This document shows, one piece after another, positions 1 through 8,474 of a DNA stretch of 64,000 nt (position 1 is the first letter of the stretch; each line of letters starts with the position of its first letter). This DNA is from Mucilaginibacter galii. GTDB lineage: Bacteria; Bacteroidota; Bacteroidia; Sphingobacteriales; Sphingobacteriaceae. The notes below the pieces were generated by a model, which was not told the origin of the DNA, did not search any database, and worked only from the letters and a program-made list of their open reading frames with translations. The translations under genes and the position numbers were made by a program. Location of the stretch: the NCBI RefSeq assembly GCF_014635825.1, contig NZ_BMDO01000008.1:215062-279061 (forward strand), given 5' to 3'.

Positions 1-9
1 GGTTTTCAC

Positions 10-873
10 TTAATCTAAACCTAAGAATGCATCTTTGTGCTCCTTTGCAAAATTGAGAAAGGAACGGGGTTGATGATTGGTCAGTCGGAAAACTTCTTCA
101 TTAAGGTCTTGATCATGATTCTTGGCAACCACTTCTGCATATTGTTCAACGAGACCATTCGCTAACCATCGAGATGCTCCAGTGACCCGCAATAAAACGC
201 GAAAGAACAATGAAGGTAAATTTACATAGCGAACTTTCTTGCCTGTGGCATCTGCTATTTGCGAAGCGATCTCCTTCATGTCTAACGTTTCAGGGCCATT
301 GAGATAGTAGGTAGCTCGTTTGTGATGATTTTCTGTTAAAACATGGTAAGCAACCCTACCTATATCCTGCGCATCAATATAACCCACAAGCCCACTGCCG
401 CCAACCTGGGGTAAAAAGCCTTTAGAGATAGGTTTAGTCATGGTCAAAAAGTTTTGCATAAACGCAGTTGGTTTGAGTATGGTCCAGGCTATACCAGATG
501 CACGAAGGTGGTGATCAATATGCGCATGAGTCTTAGCCCATGGCACTGATGACCTCAAATTCGCATCTGACGCAGAAACTTTAACGATGTAAGCTATTTG
601 TTCTTGTTTCGCCACGTCAATGGCATTCATTTCACATTTAAGTTGATTCTTAGTGGGTGGACTGACCAAAAATAGACAAGTACAGCCTTTCATAGCCGAT
701 CTCAAACTTTCCGGATCTTCAAATTTACCTAGAACGGCTTCTATACCTTGTTTACGGAAGTTTTCTAATTGATCTTCTTTTCGGCACATAGCACGAAATG
801 GCTTGTTATTTTCAGCTAATAATTGACATAGCTTTTGCCCAATAACACTGGTTGCTCCGGTTACTAAAATCAT
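10..873 (-). CDS. NmrA-like NAD(P)-binding oxidoreductase
   Basis: This 287-residue protein starts with a Rossmann beta-alpha-beta unit (MILVTGATSVIG, residues 1-12), the dinucleotide-binding glycine motif of the NmrA/atypical short-chain dehydrogenase group. The length fits that family. Members such as azoreductase- and quinone-reductase-like NmrA proteins reduce small electrophiles or act as redox sensors, but no substrate can be read here. The active-site Tyr-x-x-x-Lys of classical SDRs is not evident, as is usual for NmrA proteins. The gene follows the TetR gene on the same strand, with a 128-bp spacer that contains a palindrome matching the one in front of tetR. I infer it is the target of that repressor. 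The substrate is unknown; the family call is secure. Confidence 0.85.
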   Translation of the reverse strand: MILVTGATSVIGQKLCQLLAENNKPFRAMCRKEDQLENFRKQGIEAVLGKFEDPESLRSAMKGCTCLFLVSPPTKNQLKCEMNAIDVAKQEQIAYIVKVSASDANLRSSVPWAKTHAHIDHHLRASGIAWTILKPTAFMQNFLTMTKPISKGFLPQVGGSGLVGYIDAQDIGRVAYHVLTENHHKRATYYLNGPETLDMKEIASQIADATGKKVRYVNLPSLFFRVLLRVTGASRWLANGLVEQYAEVVAKNHDQDLNEEVFRLTNHQPRSFLNFAKEHKDAFLGLD

Positions 874-972
874 AATTCTATAGTTTTATTGATGTGTTAA
901 TTTTTTTATCTGATGTATGCCTCAGGTACTAAGGCTCGTATAGACATACCTCACTATTATTTAAAATAAAAA

Positions 973-985
973 TGACTAACAGTCA
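973..985. promoter_or_regulatory. Predicted TetR operator in front of the NmrA-like gene
   Basis: The sequence TGACTAACAGTCA is an inverted repeat with arms TGACT/AGTCA around a 3-bp centre. The same arms recur at 1624-1636 next to the tetR start, and nowhere else that I noticed. Placement between tetR and the NmrA-like gene suggests that the TetR protein represses both its own gene and this one. Binding is inferred from position and symmetry. Confidence 0.6.
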
Positions 986-1001
986 CTATTCAATAAAAAA
1001 T

Positions 1002-1619
1002 TTAGCTTTTCATTCCAGCCACCAAAATTTCCGAATAAAGTTTAAGCAATTCTTCTCGTTGAAGCTTCTCAATTTCCTCGATAAACACCTTTTTTGCTTC
1101 TATAAAATTCATCAAACCCATACAGCTTCCCCAAATCATATAAGTACAGTAGGAAGGGTCTAAATCTTTTTTAATTAAGCCTGCCGACTGGCATCGTATC
1201 AGATGTTCAGTAAAATATTTCTTCAACTCCAAACTTATACTTAAATAGCCCTGAATGTTACTGTGGAAGTCAGGTCTTTCCATGTAAATAAATAGCTCAA
1301 AATATTTTGGATACTTTAAGTAGTATTTATAAAATGCCAAGATTAATGCCTGTAAAGCTTCCAACGGCTCGTTTTCTTTTTCCACCGCTGCTTTAAAGTA
1401 GTCAAGCAAAATCTTAAGTGCTTTAACACTCATCTCCGCAAGCACATCATCCTTACTTTTATAATACTTATAGATCGTACCCTTGGCAACACCCAAATGA
1501 GCAACTACCTTATCGATCGTAAAATTCTGAGCACCAGCATTTGTCAACACATGATCTGCTGCATCAATAATTTGTTGCTCTCTGTGTAATTTGGGAAGAT
1601 GTTTAGTTTTTATACCCAT
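1002..1619 (-). CDS. TetR/AcrR family transcriptional repressor
   Basis: The protein has the N-terminal TetR helix-turn-helix (residues about 15-55; core VVAHLGVAKGTIYKYYKSKD), followed by an all-helical ligand-binding and dimerisation region ending near residue 205. The ATG at 1617-1619 (Met-Gly-Ile-Lys) is preferred over an in-frame ATG at 1635-1637, because the upstream ATG lies inside a palindrome that is more likely an operator. With this start the palindrome sits 5 bp upstream of the gene, which suggests autorepression. The NmrA-like gene downstream has the same palindrome. Such divergent or tandem TetR-oxidoreductase pairs usually respond to small toxic organics; the inducer is unknown. 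Confidence 0.85.
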   Translation of the reverse strand: MGIKTKHLPKLHREQQIIDAADHVLTNAGAQNFTIDKVVAHLGVAKGTIYKYYKSKDDVLAEMSVKALKILLDYFKAAVEKENEPLEALQALILAFYKYYLKYPKYFELFIYMERPDFHSNIQGYLSISLELKKYFTEHLIRCQSAGLIKKDLDPSYCTYMIWGSCMGLMNFIEAKKVFIEEIEKLQREELLKLYSEILVAGMKS

Positions 1620-1623
1620 TAAG

Positions 1624-1636
1624 TGACTAATAGTCA
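1624..1636. promoter_or_regulatory. Predicted TetR operator at the tetR start
   Basis: TGACTAATAGTCA has the same arms (TGACT/AGTCA) and 3-bp centre as the site at 973-985, differing at one centre base. It ends 5 bp upstream of the preferred tetR start, so a bound protein would block initiation. This is inferred autoregulation. Confidence 0.6.
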
Positions 1637-1723
1637 TTATAGGACATCTTTAATTAGAATTTGTTTTTTAGTTTTAAAAAAATGGTTTTTCTGGCTTATC
1701 GCTTCCAAAAAGCAATATAAAGT

Positions 1724-2016
1724 GCGGAGAGCTAGGGACGACAATCGAACACCTTATGCCGTTATTGATGTTTTTAGACGGTTTGAAGATATAGTGTATG
1801 AAGTTGATTATTAATTGTTTGCATAATATTTAGTATGCTGCAATTTATTGAATTTCAAAATGTACAGGGTGTTCGAATTATTGAATTAATTCACTTTAGG
1901 TGTGTATTAGGCATTTAAGTGGAGCGAAAATCTGACAATAATTTCCCCTATCGAACACCCTAATCTCCGTTGATGCAATGTGTAGATAAATAACGCAAGA
2001 CATAAATAATTTGTGG
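1724..2016 (+). repeat. Dispersed repeat, copy A (end of a serine-recombinase element)
   Basis: About 290 bp aligns by eye with 29724-30019 in the same orientation, at an estimated 75-80% identity. Shared landmarks include GACGACAATCGAACACC versus GACTACAATCGAACACC, GCATAATATTTAGTA, GAATTTCAAA, TTGAATTAATTC and a final AATAATTTGTGG-like stretch. In copy B the first 70 bp encode the C-terminus of a decayed serine recombinase; copy A can be read the same way (Gly-Thr-Thr-Ile-Glu-His-Leu, then stop near 1792). Copy A has no recognisable recombinase upstream of 1724, so it is a truncated solo end. Three copies of TCGAACACC or its complement lie at 1745, 1868 and 1951. Confidence 0.75.
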
Positions 2017-2415
2017 GTTAGACATTCCGGCTTTATTGACCTTGCTATTCTTTGCGAATTTGACTAATAAGTTATGATGACAGATATTAATTTTTTAATT
2101 TCCAAACCACCAAGTTAGCATAGTCATAGTTTAACGGAACGCTATAACTCTCTTCTGGAACACTTTGATTATAATTTTTTAGATAGGGAGGGAGAAGAGT
2201 GAACGGGAACTGATGTAGGAATGATATCTTCATTTACTGTATGTTAAGTTACCTTGTTATCAAGTACTTTACGAGCCAGGCAAGAGATTTTATGACTCTA
2301 AATCGTCAATTAGATTTACGATTTTTTCTCAAAATCCAAAGAAGTTTTACTAAATAACCTTCTGATTAACAGAGAAATGGTCGACCCCGTTTCCGTAATG
2401 AGAAAAAAAAATGCT
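2017..2415. other. Intergenic, no gene seen
   Basis: AT-rich sequence between the recombinase-type repeat and the FAD-monooxygenase remnant. I see no open reading frame with coding character, no RNA gene and no clear hairpin. Confidence 0.5.
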
Positions 2416-2652
2416 TTAAAAGCTTACCGCATTAAAAATGATCAAATGTTCTGTCGCCCATTCAATCTGACCGGCCAAAGTTTCAAGTTTTTGACGCAGT
2501 GCGTCTTCCACTTTATATTGAGGAAGAAGTAACATTTTAGGATATCGAGTATCTTCACGCGGAAAGGTTCGGGGTGATTCGCCAATGATTTGACTGCCGT
2601 TGTATTTCCTAAAAATAGATCTGTATAACCTTCCAACATAAAGCTTAATTAA
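2416..2652 (-). pseudogene. Fragment of a FAD-dependent monooxygenase
   Basis: Reading leftward from 2652 to a stop at 2416-2418 gives about 78 codons without an ATG of the right kind. The segment PREDTRYPKMLLLPQYKVED followed by ALRQKLETLAGQIEW matches the region of aromatic-ring FAD monooxygenases (UbiH/PheA/TetX type) where a Tyr-Pro-x-Leu-Leu-Pro-Gln motif precedes the helix of the substrate domain. The N-terminal FAD-binding GxGxxG and the C-terminal GD motif are absent, so this is an internal fragment and cannot be functional. It lies among other remnants left of a repeat copy. The family call rests on one motif region. Confidence 0.5.
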
Positions 2653-2841
2653 TTAAAATCGAAAAGCGCTCGCCGCACGGGATGTAAGTTAGGTGCAATT
2701 GCAATTTATTTGATAACCTTTACATCAAATGTTTATTATGTTGTTTTAGACTATGCCTGAACGTGCTTGATAAATTAAATACTAAACAGGTATTCATCAA
2801 CTACGATGAATACCGGCTTACATTTGAGGAAAGGTATTGCA

Positions 2842-3828
2842 TTAGCCAATCATTCCGTCGCCCATATAGCCTAAAATGTGACCGTCTTCTGCACTTACAC
2901 GTATCAATTTGCCGGTTTTGTTAAATACCAGCTGGAGGCCGTGTTCTATCTCCCAATCACATTCGCAGCTCAGTAGAATATATAACTGGTGCTCTTCGTA
3001 CGGTTCGCGGCTTACATAAAGCTTATTGTAGCGCACGTAATTCCAGATCTCTTTCGGGTCTTTAATGTTCCATAGCAGCTCATCTTCTTCGTTATAGCCT
3101 ATCATCTCTAAATACTCCATACAGTTTTTGTATACGTGTTCCGATGCAGCTAAACGATCGACTTCGCTGAGTGCCATAAATTTACTAATAGCTTCATCCG
3201 CTTCAGCGGTAAATGCTTCATCTTCGGCCGGGTTAAGGTCGAGATATATAAACTCTAGTTCCTGCCCGTCCAAATACGGGATAACTACCGGCGCCGACTC
3301 CCACCAGTCCTCGAACTGTTTGCTTTGGTTAAGGGCGCCTATAACAGCCGATTCCACTTCGGTAGCGGTAATAGGCTTAAGTTTGAAGGTATTCACCGCA
3401 TTTTCCAAACGCTCAAACGCCGCCATTTTAGCGGCTTCATCAATCGGCGTGAAACTGTTCAGTTGTTGTTGGAGTTCCCACATATTGGTTTTACGGGTCA
3501 TCTCACGAGCCTTTATGGTAAATACCGGCTTGCCTGTGTTCTCATCAACTTCTACGTCCACCCCCGTGTAGTCTAATCCTAAAGGCAAGTTAAAATACAG
3601 ATAGCTGGTGGCATCATAATAAGCCATGCACATGCGGTAGGTGTTCAATTGATGATTAGGATCATCCGGATTACAATTTAACGAAGGGTGATACCGGCGT
3701 ATTATTACCAGCACATTGCTTTCCTTATCGGTACCTGCCAGCGGGTTTTGCAATGCGTATGCTTTGATACGTTCCTTTTTATTTAAAAGAATATCGTTAT
3801 TTGGTTTTTCCAATTCCCATCCGTTCAT
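2842..3828 (-). CDS. DUF6985-type protein, candidate orphan immunity protein
   Basis: A 328-residue soluble, acidic protein without signal peptide. The C-terminal half (about residues 195-325) has the features I associate with the DUF6985 family: LDLNPAEDEAF, an Ala/Glu-rich helix, KDPKEIWNYVRYNKLYVSRE, then a beta-rich Cys-x-Cys segment (LLSCECDWEIEHGLQLVFN) and a C-terminal Gly-His-Ile-Leu-Gly-Tyr. The N-terminal half is another alpha/beta region I do not recognise. DUF6985 proteins often sit next to polymorphic toxin or T6SS genes, and are thought to be immunity proteins; this is family context, not shown here. No toxin gene adjoins it, so it would be an orphan. It is monocistronic, with over 200 bp of noncoding DNA upstream. 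Confidence 0.6.
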   Translation of the reverse strand: MNGWELEKPNNDILLNKKERIKAYALQNPLAGTDKESNVLVIIRRYHPSLNCNPDDPNHQLNTYRMCMAYYDATSYLYFNLPLGLDYTGVDVEVDENTGKPVFTIKAREMTRKTNMWELQQQLNSFTPIDEAAKMAAFERLENAVNTFKLKPITATEVESAVIGALNQSKQFEDWWESAPVVIPYLDGQELEFIYLDLNPAEDEAFTAEADEAISKFMALSEVDRLAASEHVYKNCMEYLEMIGYNEEDELLWNIKDPKEIWNYVRYNKLYVSREPYEEHQLYILLSCECDWEIEHGLQLVFNKTGKLIRVSAEDGHILGYMGDGMIG

Positions 3829-4061
3829 TATATTTTTTTTAAAGTATTATTTAGATAGTGCGCAATGCAATTGTTGAAATATAACATATTGATAATAATT
3901 GATTATTTGCCTTTTTAAGCTAAATAAGACACCATCGTAGCGTAATAGTATTTACGAATTTAGAGAAAAATTCAAAATAAATTTAAGGTAATATATCACA
4001 CAAAAGCAGGCTGTCTTTGGTTAGCTTATCGTTAAAAATTCGATTTTTAGGGCTCATTTTT

Positions 4062-4538
4062 ATGATTAAAGTATATAAATTAAGTGAAGATCAATTATCA
4101 TCTGCAGCAATTCGAATCATTAAAGCGGCTGTTAAGTTAATGGTAATTGTTTTGGTTTTGGTTAACGGATATTTTCTTGGATGCCTCCATCTTAGTTGGA
4201 AATATGCCCTTATTGGTAGTGCAGTATGCGTACCGGCATTCGGCTTGGCAATACTGATTGGATATGGGTTGCTCAAACAAAGTTATAAGCATTACAGAAT
4301 TGTATTGGATGATGATGGTGTAGAATTTTACATGCCTCCTAACGATAAAAAAATAAAATGGGAAAATTTGTCAAAGCACCTAATAAGTAATGGCACAATT
4401 GAACTTCACGATACGACCAAGTCAGCATTTTTCCGTTGGTTAACGGGTGAAGGTAATATCCAAATTATTCCGGAACTGGAGAATTTTGATGACCTGTGCA
4501 CGACTATTGACATTTATATCAATAAATTCAGCGTATAA
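4062..4538 (+). CDS. Small membrane protein with two TM helices and YcxB-like C-terminus
   Basis: Starting at the ATG at 4062, the protein has 158 residues: a cytoplasmic N-terminus (MIKVYKLSEDQ), two adjacent membrane helices (about residues 22-43 and 47-70), and a C-terminal beta-rich domain of about 85 residues (YRIVLDDDGVEFYMPPNDKK ... IKWENLSKHLI). A hydrophobic hairpin followed by a domain that starts with a Tyr-x-Ile-x-Leu-x-Asp-x-Gly-Val strand and an Ile-x-Trp-x-x-Leu segment is typical of YcxB-like/bacterial-PH membrane proteins. A longer in-frame start at 4017 exists but would place odd sequence before the helices. The gene stands alone among accessory genes, and its function is unknown. 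Confidence 0.55.
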   Translation: MIKVYKLSEDQLSSAAIRIIKAAVKLMVIVLVLVNGYFLGCLHLSWKYALIGSAVCVPAFGLAILIGYGLLKQSYKHYRIVLDDDGVEFYMPPNDKKIKWENLSKHLISNGTIELHDTTKSAFFRWLTGEGNIQIIPELENFDDLCTTIDIYINKFSV

Positions 4539-5035
4539 TTCGACATCGCGTAGTCATCAAAATGGTAAACTATAAAATACATATTACATAACAATATTTA
4601 CCCATTTGCCTGGCCACTTTATTACTTACAGCCTATTAATATTGAAAGAATGCATAATTTAATCAACCTCAGCTTAAGTTAGTATCACAACCATCCGCAG
4701 TCAAGGATGATGATTTAGTAGTTCAACTGATAATAAATCTTGATGAGGCGAAGCGCAAGGTGTGCAGGTGGAAAAAGACAGTAATGGATAAAGATATTTA
4801 CAAATCTATATAGAAACTCCTATCACAGCTAAGGACCCTAATTATTAAGTTAAGGTACCGGAGATTACGGCGACAACCTGGCGATTATTTATATTTTGCA
4901 TTCCATAAAAACTAGCAGATCAGTTTTTTACGACGATATGCACGACATGCTAATTCCGTTTAATCAATGGCGACAGCAAATGCCGCCAGACAAGCGTTAA
5001 TCCGATAATAAAAAAGATTAATTTAGTAATATCAC
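4539..5035. other. Intergenic with possible decayed coding fragments
   Basis: Two short open stretches have coding-like amino acid content but no complete gene: about 4700-4810 (DDLVVQLIINLDEAKRK, ending in a TAG) and about 4853-4998 (YGDNLAIIYILHS ... MLIPFNQWRQQMPPDKR, stop 4996-4998), in different frames of the + strand. They may be frameshifted pieces of one lost gene. I could not name a family. Confidence 0.3.
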
Positions 5036-5380
5036 TTAAGCTTGTGGAACATTAGGGAATTTATCTTCTATTCCATATTCCTGAGCAAGATCCAGCAAAT
5101 AGTAACCGTAAATAGTGGCTTGACTTATATTGACCACAACTACTATAAAACGATGTTCGCTATCTGTTGGTAGTAAAACATGGTCATAAGTTGCATTACC
5201 ATTCCTGTAAACGCATGCTATCAATTCATTTTGAAAAACATAAGGCGAAACAACTCTATTTTGCACTAGTAAGTTAACATATGGCCATATATCAACCACC
5301 GGTTGCGCCGTAGCCGTCACAACCAGCATAGGGCTATTGAAAGTAGTATCATATTCTTGGTTGCTGAGCAGACGAATCAT
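5036..5380 (-). CDS. Hypothetical protein, 114 residues
   Basis: A soluble protein of 114 residues without signal peptide or membrane segment. It is rich in predicted beta-strands (SPMLVVTATAQPVVDIWPYV, FIVVVVNISQATIYGYYLL). The ATG at 5380 is the only sensible start, and the composition is normal for a protein. I do not recognise the family. It stands alone, about 500 bp or more from any other intact gene, in a stretch of single small genes that recall orphan immunity or island cargo genes. Function unknown. Confidence 0.5.
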   Translation of the reverse strand: MIRLLSNQEYDTTFNSPMLVVTATAQPVVDIWPYVNLLVQNRVVSPYVFQNELIACVYRNGNATYDHVLLPTDSEHRFIVVVVNISQATIYGYYLLDLAQEYGIEDKFPNVPQA

Positions 5381-6042
5381 TTATCATCAACGCTCACAAA
5401 CCACATTGGTTTTAATGGTTGGGTTGAGATACATAGCAAACAACTGTAATTATTCAGGCAAACTGTAAGCGCAATATCTGTCTTCACTAACAATTTGCAG
5501 CTGCAATCGTCATATTCTTTTTGTCGTCTCCGTACTGGCCTGGTAAGTTAAATGGCTTTCTCACAATTTAAACCACTCAGATCGGGCACTTTTCATTTAC
5601 AATTCAGTGGCTCACTTCCAGTCCTCTCACGCCAGTTAAAGCGCTAATAAACCGTTAAAATGGTATTTATAGTATATAAGGCTACCAAAAGGCCAGAGCC
5701 GTTGTAAATACGTTGTCATTAAGGGTACTATGGAAGGCATTGATAATTGTCTCTAAATTAAGAATAAAATTATTAGCCGGATTAAATTATCAACAATGGA
5801 CAACCTTGCAAAATCAATGGTAAAACGGTCTATGGCGCTTCGGGAAAAAGGAAATATTGGCGTATGCAGCAGATGCTGAACTGTGATAAAGAAACTTCAA
5901 TGATCAAGTCATATCCTTCGTACTTTAGCTTTGTAGTTCTTACCGTTTACCGGTCAATTACCGAATGCTCATTAATAGCTTTCATGGTTGAATTATTCAG
6001 TTTTCAGATAATCTATAATCAGACTTACCCAAGCACGCGGTT
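5381..6042. other. Intergenic, no gene supported
   Basis: About 660 bp without a convincing coding frame. A + strand open stretch from 5864 to 6109 runs into the antisense of the next gene and has no family character. Around 5540-5640 there are repeated GTGGCTCACTT/GGGCACTTTTC-like strings that faintly recall the multiple terminal repeats of IS21-type elements, but they are not convincing. Confidence 0.4.
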
Positions 6043-6288
6043 TCAATTGTTATTAGTGATCCCTAAATGGTTTTTTAATGCAACTGCTATAGATAGCGCA
6101 AATTTATAATATTCAGGTCCTGGGTTTCGCCATGCAAATTCACCATTGGCTTCAAGCATTACCACTTCTCCATATGTCTGCTGCAAATGTATATCCTCCG
6201 GCAGAACCGTATATATATTACCCGCCTGATCTACTTTAGCTAAATAGGTTGTATCGTCTAGTAAAAAAGATATGTTAAAGTTTGCCAT
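6043..6288 (-). CDS. Hypothetical small protein, 81 residues
   Basis: An 81-residue soluble protein (starts MANFNISFLLDDTTYLAKVD). The N-terminal half is beta-strand-like, and the C-terminal half holds a helix (YYKFALSIAVALKNHLG). No motif, signal peptide or membrane segment is visible and I do not recognise the family. It is monocistronic, in the same accessory stretch as the genes at 4062 and 5036. Confidence 0.5.
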   Translation of the reverse strand: MANFNISFLLDDTTYLAKVDQAGNIYTVLPEDIHLQQTYGEVVMLEANGEFAWRNPGPEYYKFALSIAVALKNHLGITNNN

Positions 6289-6582
6289 AATAAATTATTG
6301 AGCAAGCAATTTATTCCAAAATTTTGAAATCAAGAGGTTTTTGCGTTAAGAAATCGTTATGATTATAATTCCGGATAGGTAAGAGTCCGATCTGGCTCAA
6401 CTTGCACCATCTTTTAACAACCGTTTTATTGACCTTGCGTATACTGTGCCATTAAAAACTATTTACCTCTTTATGCTACAGCTTTTTTAAAACATTCCTG
6501 ATTTAATTTGTTTCACTATACGTCATTTGTTACTATTATTTTTATTAACGGGCATTAAAGCTTATCAATCATAATTATCCTC

Positions 6583-6714
6583 ATGAGCAAATTACCTGAA
6601 TTTTCGTGTTGTAAATATTACCTATTGTTTTGCTTAGGATTCGTCACTTTAAGCTCATGCGATCATTCGAAGCAGGGTACAAAGCAGCACCCGCCAGCCG
6701 TAACGACCGATTGA
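6583..6714 (+). pseudogene. Truncated start of a lipoprotein gene
   Basis: An ATG at 6583 opens a frame whose first 27 residues form a lipoprotein signal peptide: MSKLPEFSCCKYYLLFCLGF followed by VTLSSCDHSKQG, with the lipobox Leu-Ser-Ser-Cys. After about 25 further bases the frame enters the antisense of a TonB-receptor gene and stops at 6712. The normal body of the lipoprotein is missing. The break lies between roughly 6660 and 6705, where the opposite strand loses the receptor. This looks like a rearrangement joint, not a short functional peptide. Confidence 0.5.
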
Positions 6715-7260
6715 ATCTGTAAAAGCCTGCCCGACTAATTGCAGGTCCGTGTTGCGTAAAAGCTCCACACGGGCCGAAACCAGCGGCTGCTTGGTATCCG
6801 CAGCTAATACTTTTCCGCTGATCCTCGTTTGTATGTTTTGCGGTTGGCTATTGGTTTCGATGAGAATATTTTGATCTAACTGCCTGAAGCTGAAGCCTCG
6901 ATTATGCAGCAATTCAAAAAGTGTCCGTTCAATGGTACGCCGGGCAGGTGGCAGGTTCAATTTATCTAACTTATCCACCTCTGCCTTACGGTAAAAGAAG
7001 CGCAGGGTAGTTTGCTGTTCAATTTGTTTAAGCGCGGTCGTTAATTCCTGCTGGTTCAGGCTTACGGTTACTTTTTCAACAGTCATATCCTGACCATGTG
7101 TTGGCACTGCCAGCAGTAGCTGCAAGGTGGCAATGAGCAAGGCGGTGATGAGGATACTGACGCGCATGAATTGTAAAAAAAATAATTGGTATTGCTGTGA
7201 TTTAGTAAAACCGGAGGCATAATACCATCCCGGTTCCTGCTTTTGTGCAGAAAAATTCAT
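6655..7260 (-). pseudogene. Truncated TonB-dependent receptor (STN domain only)
   Basis: The 201-residue frame has a hydrophobic signal segment (about residues 30-55), an STN domain (about 62-130: VTVSLNQQELTTALKQIEQQ ... LNLPPARRTIERTLFELL) and the first half of a carboxypeptidase-regulatory-like domain (ISGKVLAADTKQPLVSARVE ... TDSIGRYG). It then changes to unrelated residues and stops at 6655. The plug and beta-barrel, normally about 700-900 further residues, are absent. The STN domain is the part that signals through FecR to the sigma factor, and both genes are intact just upstream (7432 and 8475). The receptor has therefore lost its transport part at a joint with an oppositely oriented lipoprotein start. 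Whether the fragment is secreted and can still signal is unknown. Confidence 0.8.
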
Positions 7261-7431
7261 AATTTTAAAAGTTTTAAGTGATTGCCAAAATGATTTAAAA
7301 CATTCCCGGTTAGCCGGGTCGCCTGCGGGCCGGTTGCAGCCGGCTTGCAGGTTTTTGTTTTATGAAGCTTTCTCCGCGTGGCAGAAAAAGCCTGAGGTGT
7401 TCTTGTTTTTCCTTTCTATAAGCTAATTGAA

Positions 7432-8412
7432 TTAATTGCAGCCCTTCCCATCTATGCTGATGCTGCCATCTGGGTGATGGTCATAATGCGCATTATTAAA
7501 TGCGCAGATCACTTTTAATACTTGGTCTATATTTTTGCCGCTTAATGCACTGCCCGAAAAGCGGCATGCTCTTATTTTATCGTTATTGAAAGTGATCTTT
7601 ACATTAAACCGTTCTAAAAGTATCTTTGCCGCTTCCTGGAAAGTGATATCCTCAAAACGCAGCTCGGCAGATTGCCAGGCAATAACCCGGCTTGCATCCA
7701 CCGAGGATTGTACATGTAAATTAGTATGCTTGTTATAACTGATCTGCTGGTTAGGGATAATCAAACCTAACAGGCGCTTGTCCTCGCTGACACTTACTTT
7801 ACCACGGGTAACCGTAACAATAATCAGCCGATCATTTTTAATTGCTTTAATATCGAATGCGGTGCCCAGCACTATGGTTATCAAACTACCTGTATGTACA
7901 ATAAACGCTTTGCTGGCATCATGCTTAATATTAAAATAAGCTTCGCCTGTTAAAAACACTTCACGTGTGGTACCATTAAACTTTTTAGGGTACTTCAACT
8001 CCGAGCCGGCGTTTAGCCAAATCTTACTGCCGTCACTTAATACCACTTCCTTTTTTTGATTATCAGCGGTTTGCATAGTGGTTAGTTGAATAGGATTACG
8101 CCAGTTTTGCAGCGCGGCACGTTGCCAAAATAAGCTAAAGCAAATTATTAGCATTGCCGCACCTGCCGCAATCCGCCACAAAGTCCGGCGCGGATGTATA
8201 TGGATTATCGGGGTGTTTTTTCCAATGGTTGATTCTACGTCGGCAAATACCTGGCCCAGCCATTGCTTGCGTCCTGCTATATCCATGCGTTCCCATTGGT
8301 TGTCGGGGTTTTCATGGTTTGCTAACCAGTTTTCGACCCGCAGGTTTTCTGCTGCAGAAGTTGCCCCCCGGGCGTAGCGCTCTAATAAAATGGAAATATC
8401 CTGACGGCTCAT
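7432..8412 (-). CDS. FecR-family anti-sigma factor
   Basis: The 326-residue protein has the three-part Bacteroidetes FecR layout. A cytoplasmic sigma-binding N-terminus covers about residues 1-80, one membrane helix about 82-98 (IAAGAAMLIICFSLFWQ), and a periplasmic FecR domain begins at about 118 with the hallmark EVVLSDGSKIWLNAGSELKY followed by REVFLTGEAYFNI. A C-terminal secretin/TonB-like DUF4974 region (about 255-326, FEDITFQEAAKILLERFNVK) should contact the receptor STN domain. It lies 62 bp behind the sigma gene on the same strand. Its receptor partner downstream is truncated, so the cascade is probably unable to receive an import signal. Confidence 0.9.
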   Translation of the reverse strand: MSRQDISILLERYARGATSAAENLRVENWLANHENPDNQWERMDIAGRKQWLGQVFADVESTIGKNTPIIHIHPRRTLWRIAAGAAMLIICFSLFWQRAALQNWRNPIQLTTMQTADNQKKEVVLSDGSKIWLNAGSELKYPKKFNGTTREVFLTGEAYFNIKHDASKAFIVHTGSLITIVLGTAFDIKAIKNDRLIIVTVTRGKVSVSEDKRLLGLIIPNQQISYNKHTNLHVQSSVDASRVIAWQSAELRFEDITFQEAAKILLERFNVKITFNNDKIRACRFSGSALSGKNIDQVLKVICAFNNAHYDHHPDGSISIDGKGCN

Positions 8413-8474
8413 ACCTGTTGATTTTAACAGTTGTCGGTTGAGGGCCGGCAGAGTACCAAGAAAAGTGAACTATT

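Noticed and set aside
972..1163. Plus-strand frames at 972 and 1623 that both begin Met/Val-Thr-Asn-Ser-His-Tyr
   Set aside because: The shared start is only the repeated TetR operator read as codons; the rest is antisense or intergenic sequence.
1724..1760. tRNA-like 3' end (GCGGAGAG..AGGGAC..TCGAACACC) at the start of both 290-bp repeat copies
   Set aside because: It resembles the reverse complement of a tRNA tail, but the spacing in the T-loop is wrong, no acceptor stem or anticodon arm follows, and the same bases encode the C-terminus of the recombinase in copy B.
5540..5650. Possible IS21-type terminal repeats (GTGGCTCACTT-like strings)
   Set aside because: The units are too irregular and no transposase gene or target duplication is seen.
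5864..6109. Plus-strand frame of 81 codons
   Set aside because: It overlaps the better supported minus-strand gene at 6043-6288 and shows no motif or coding composition.
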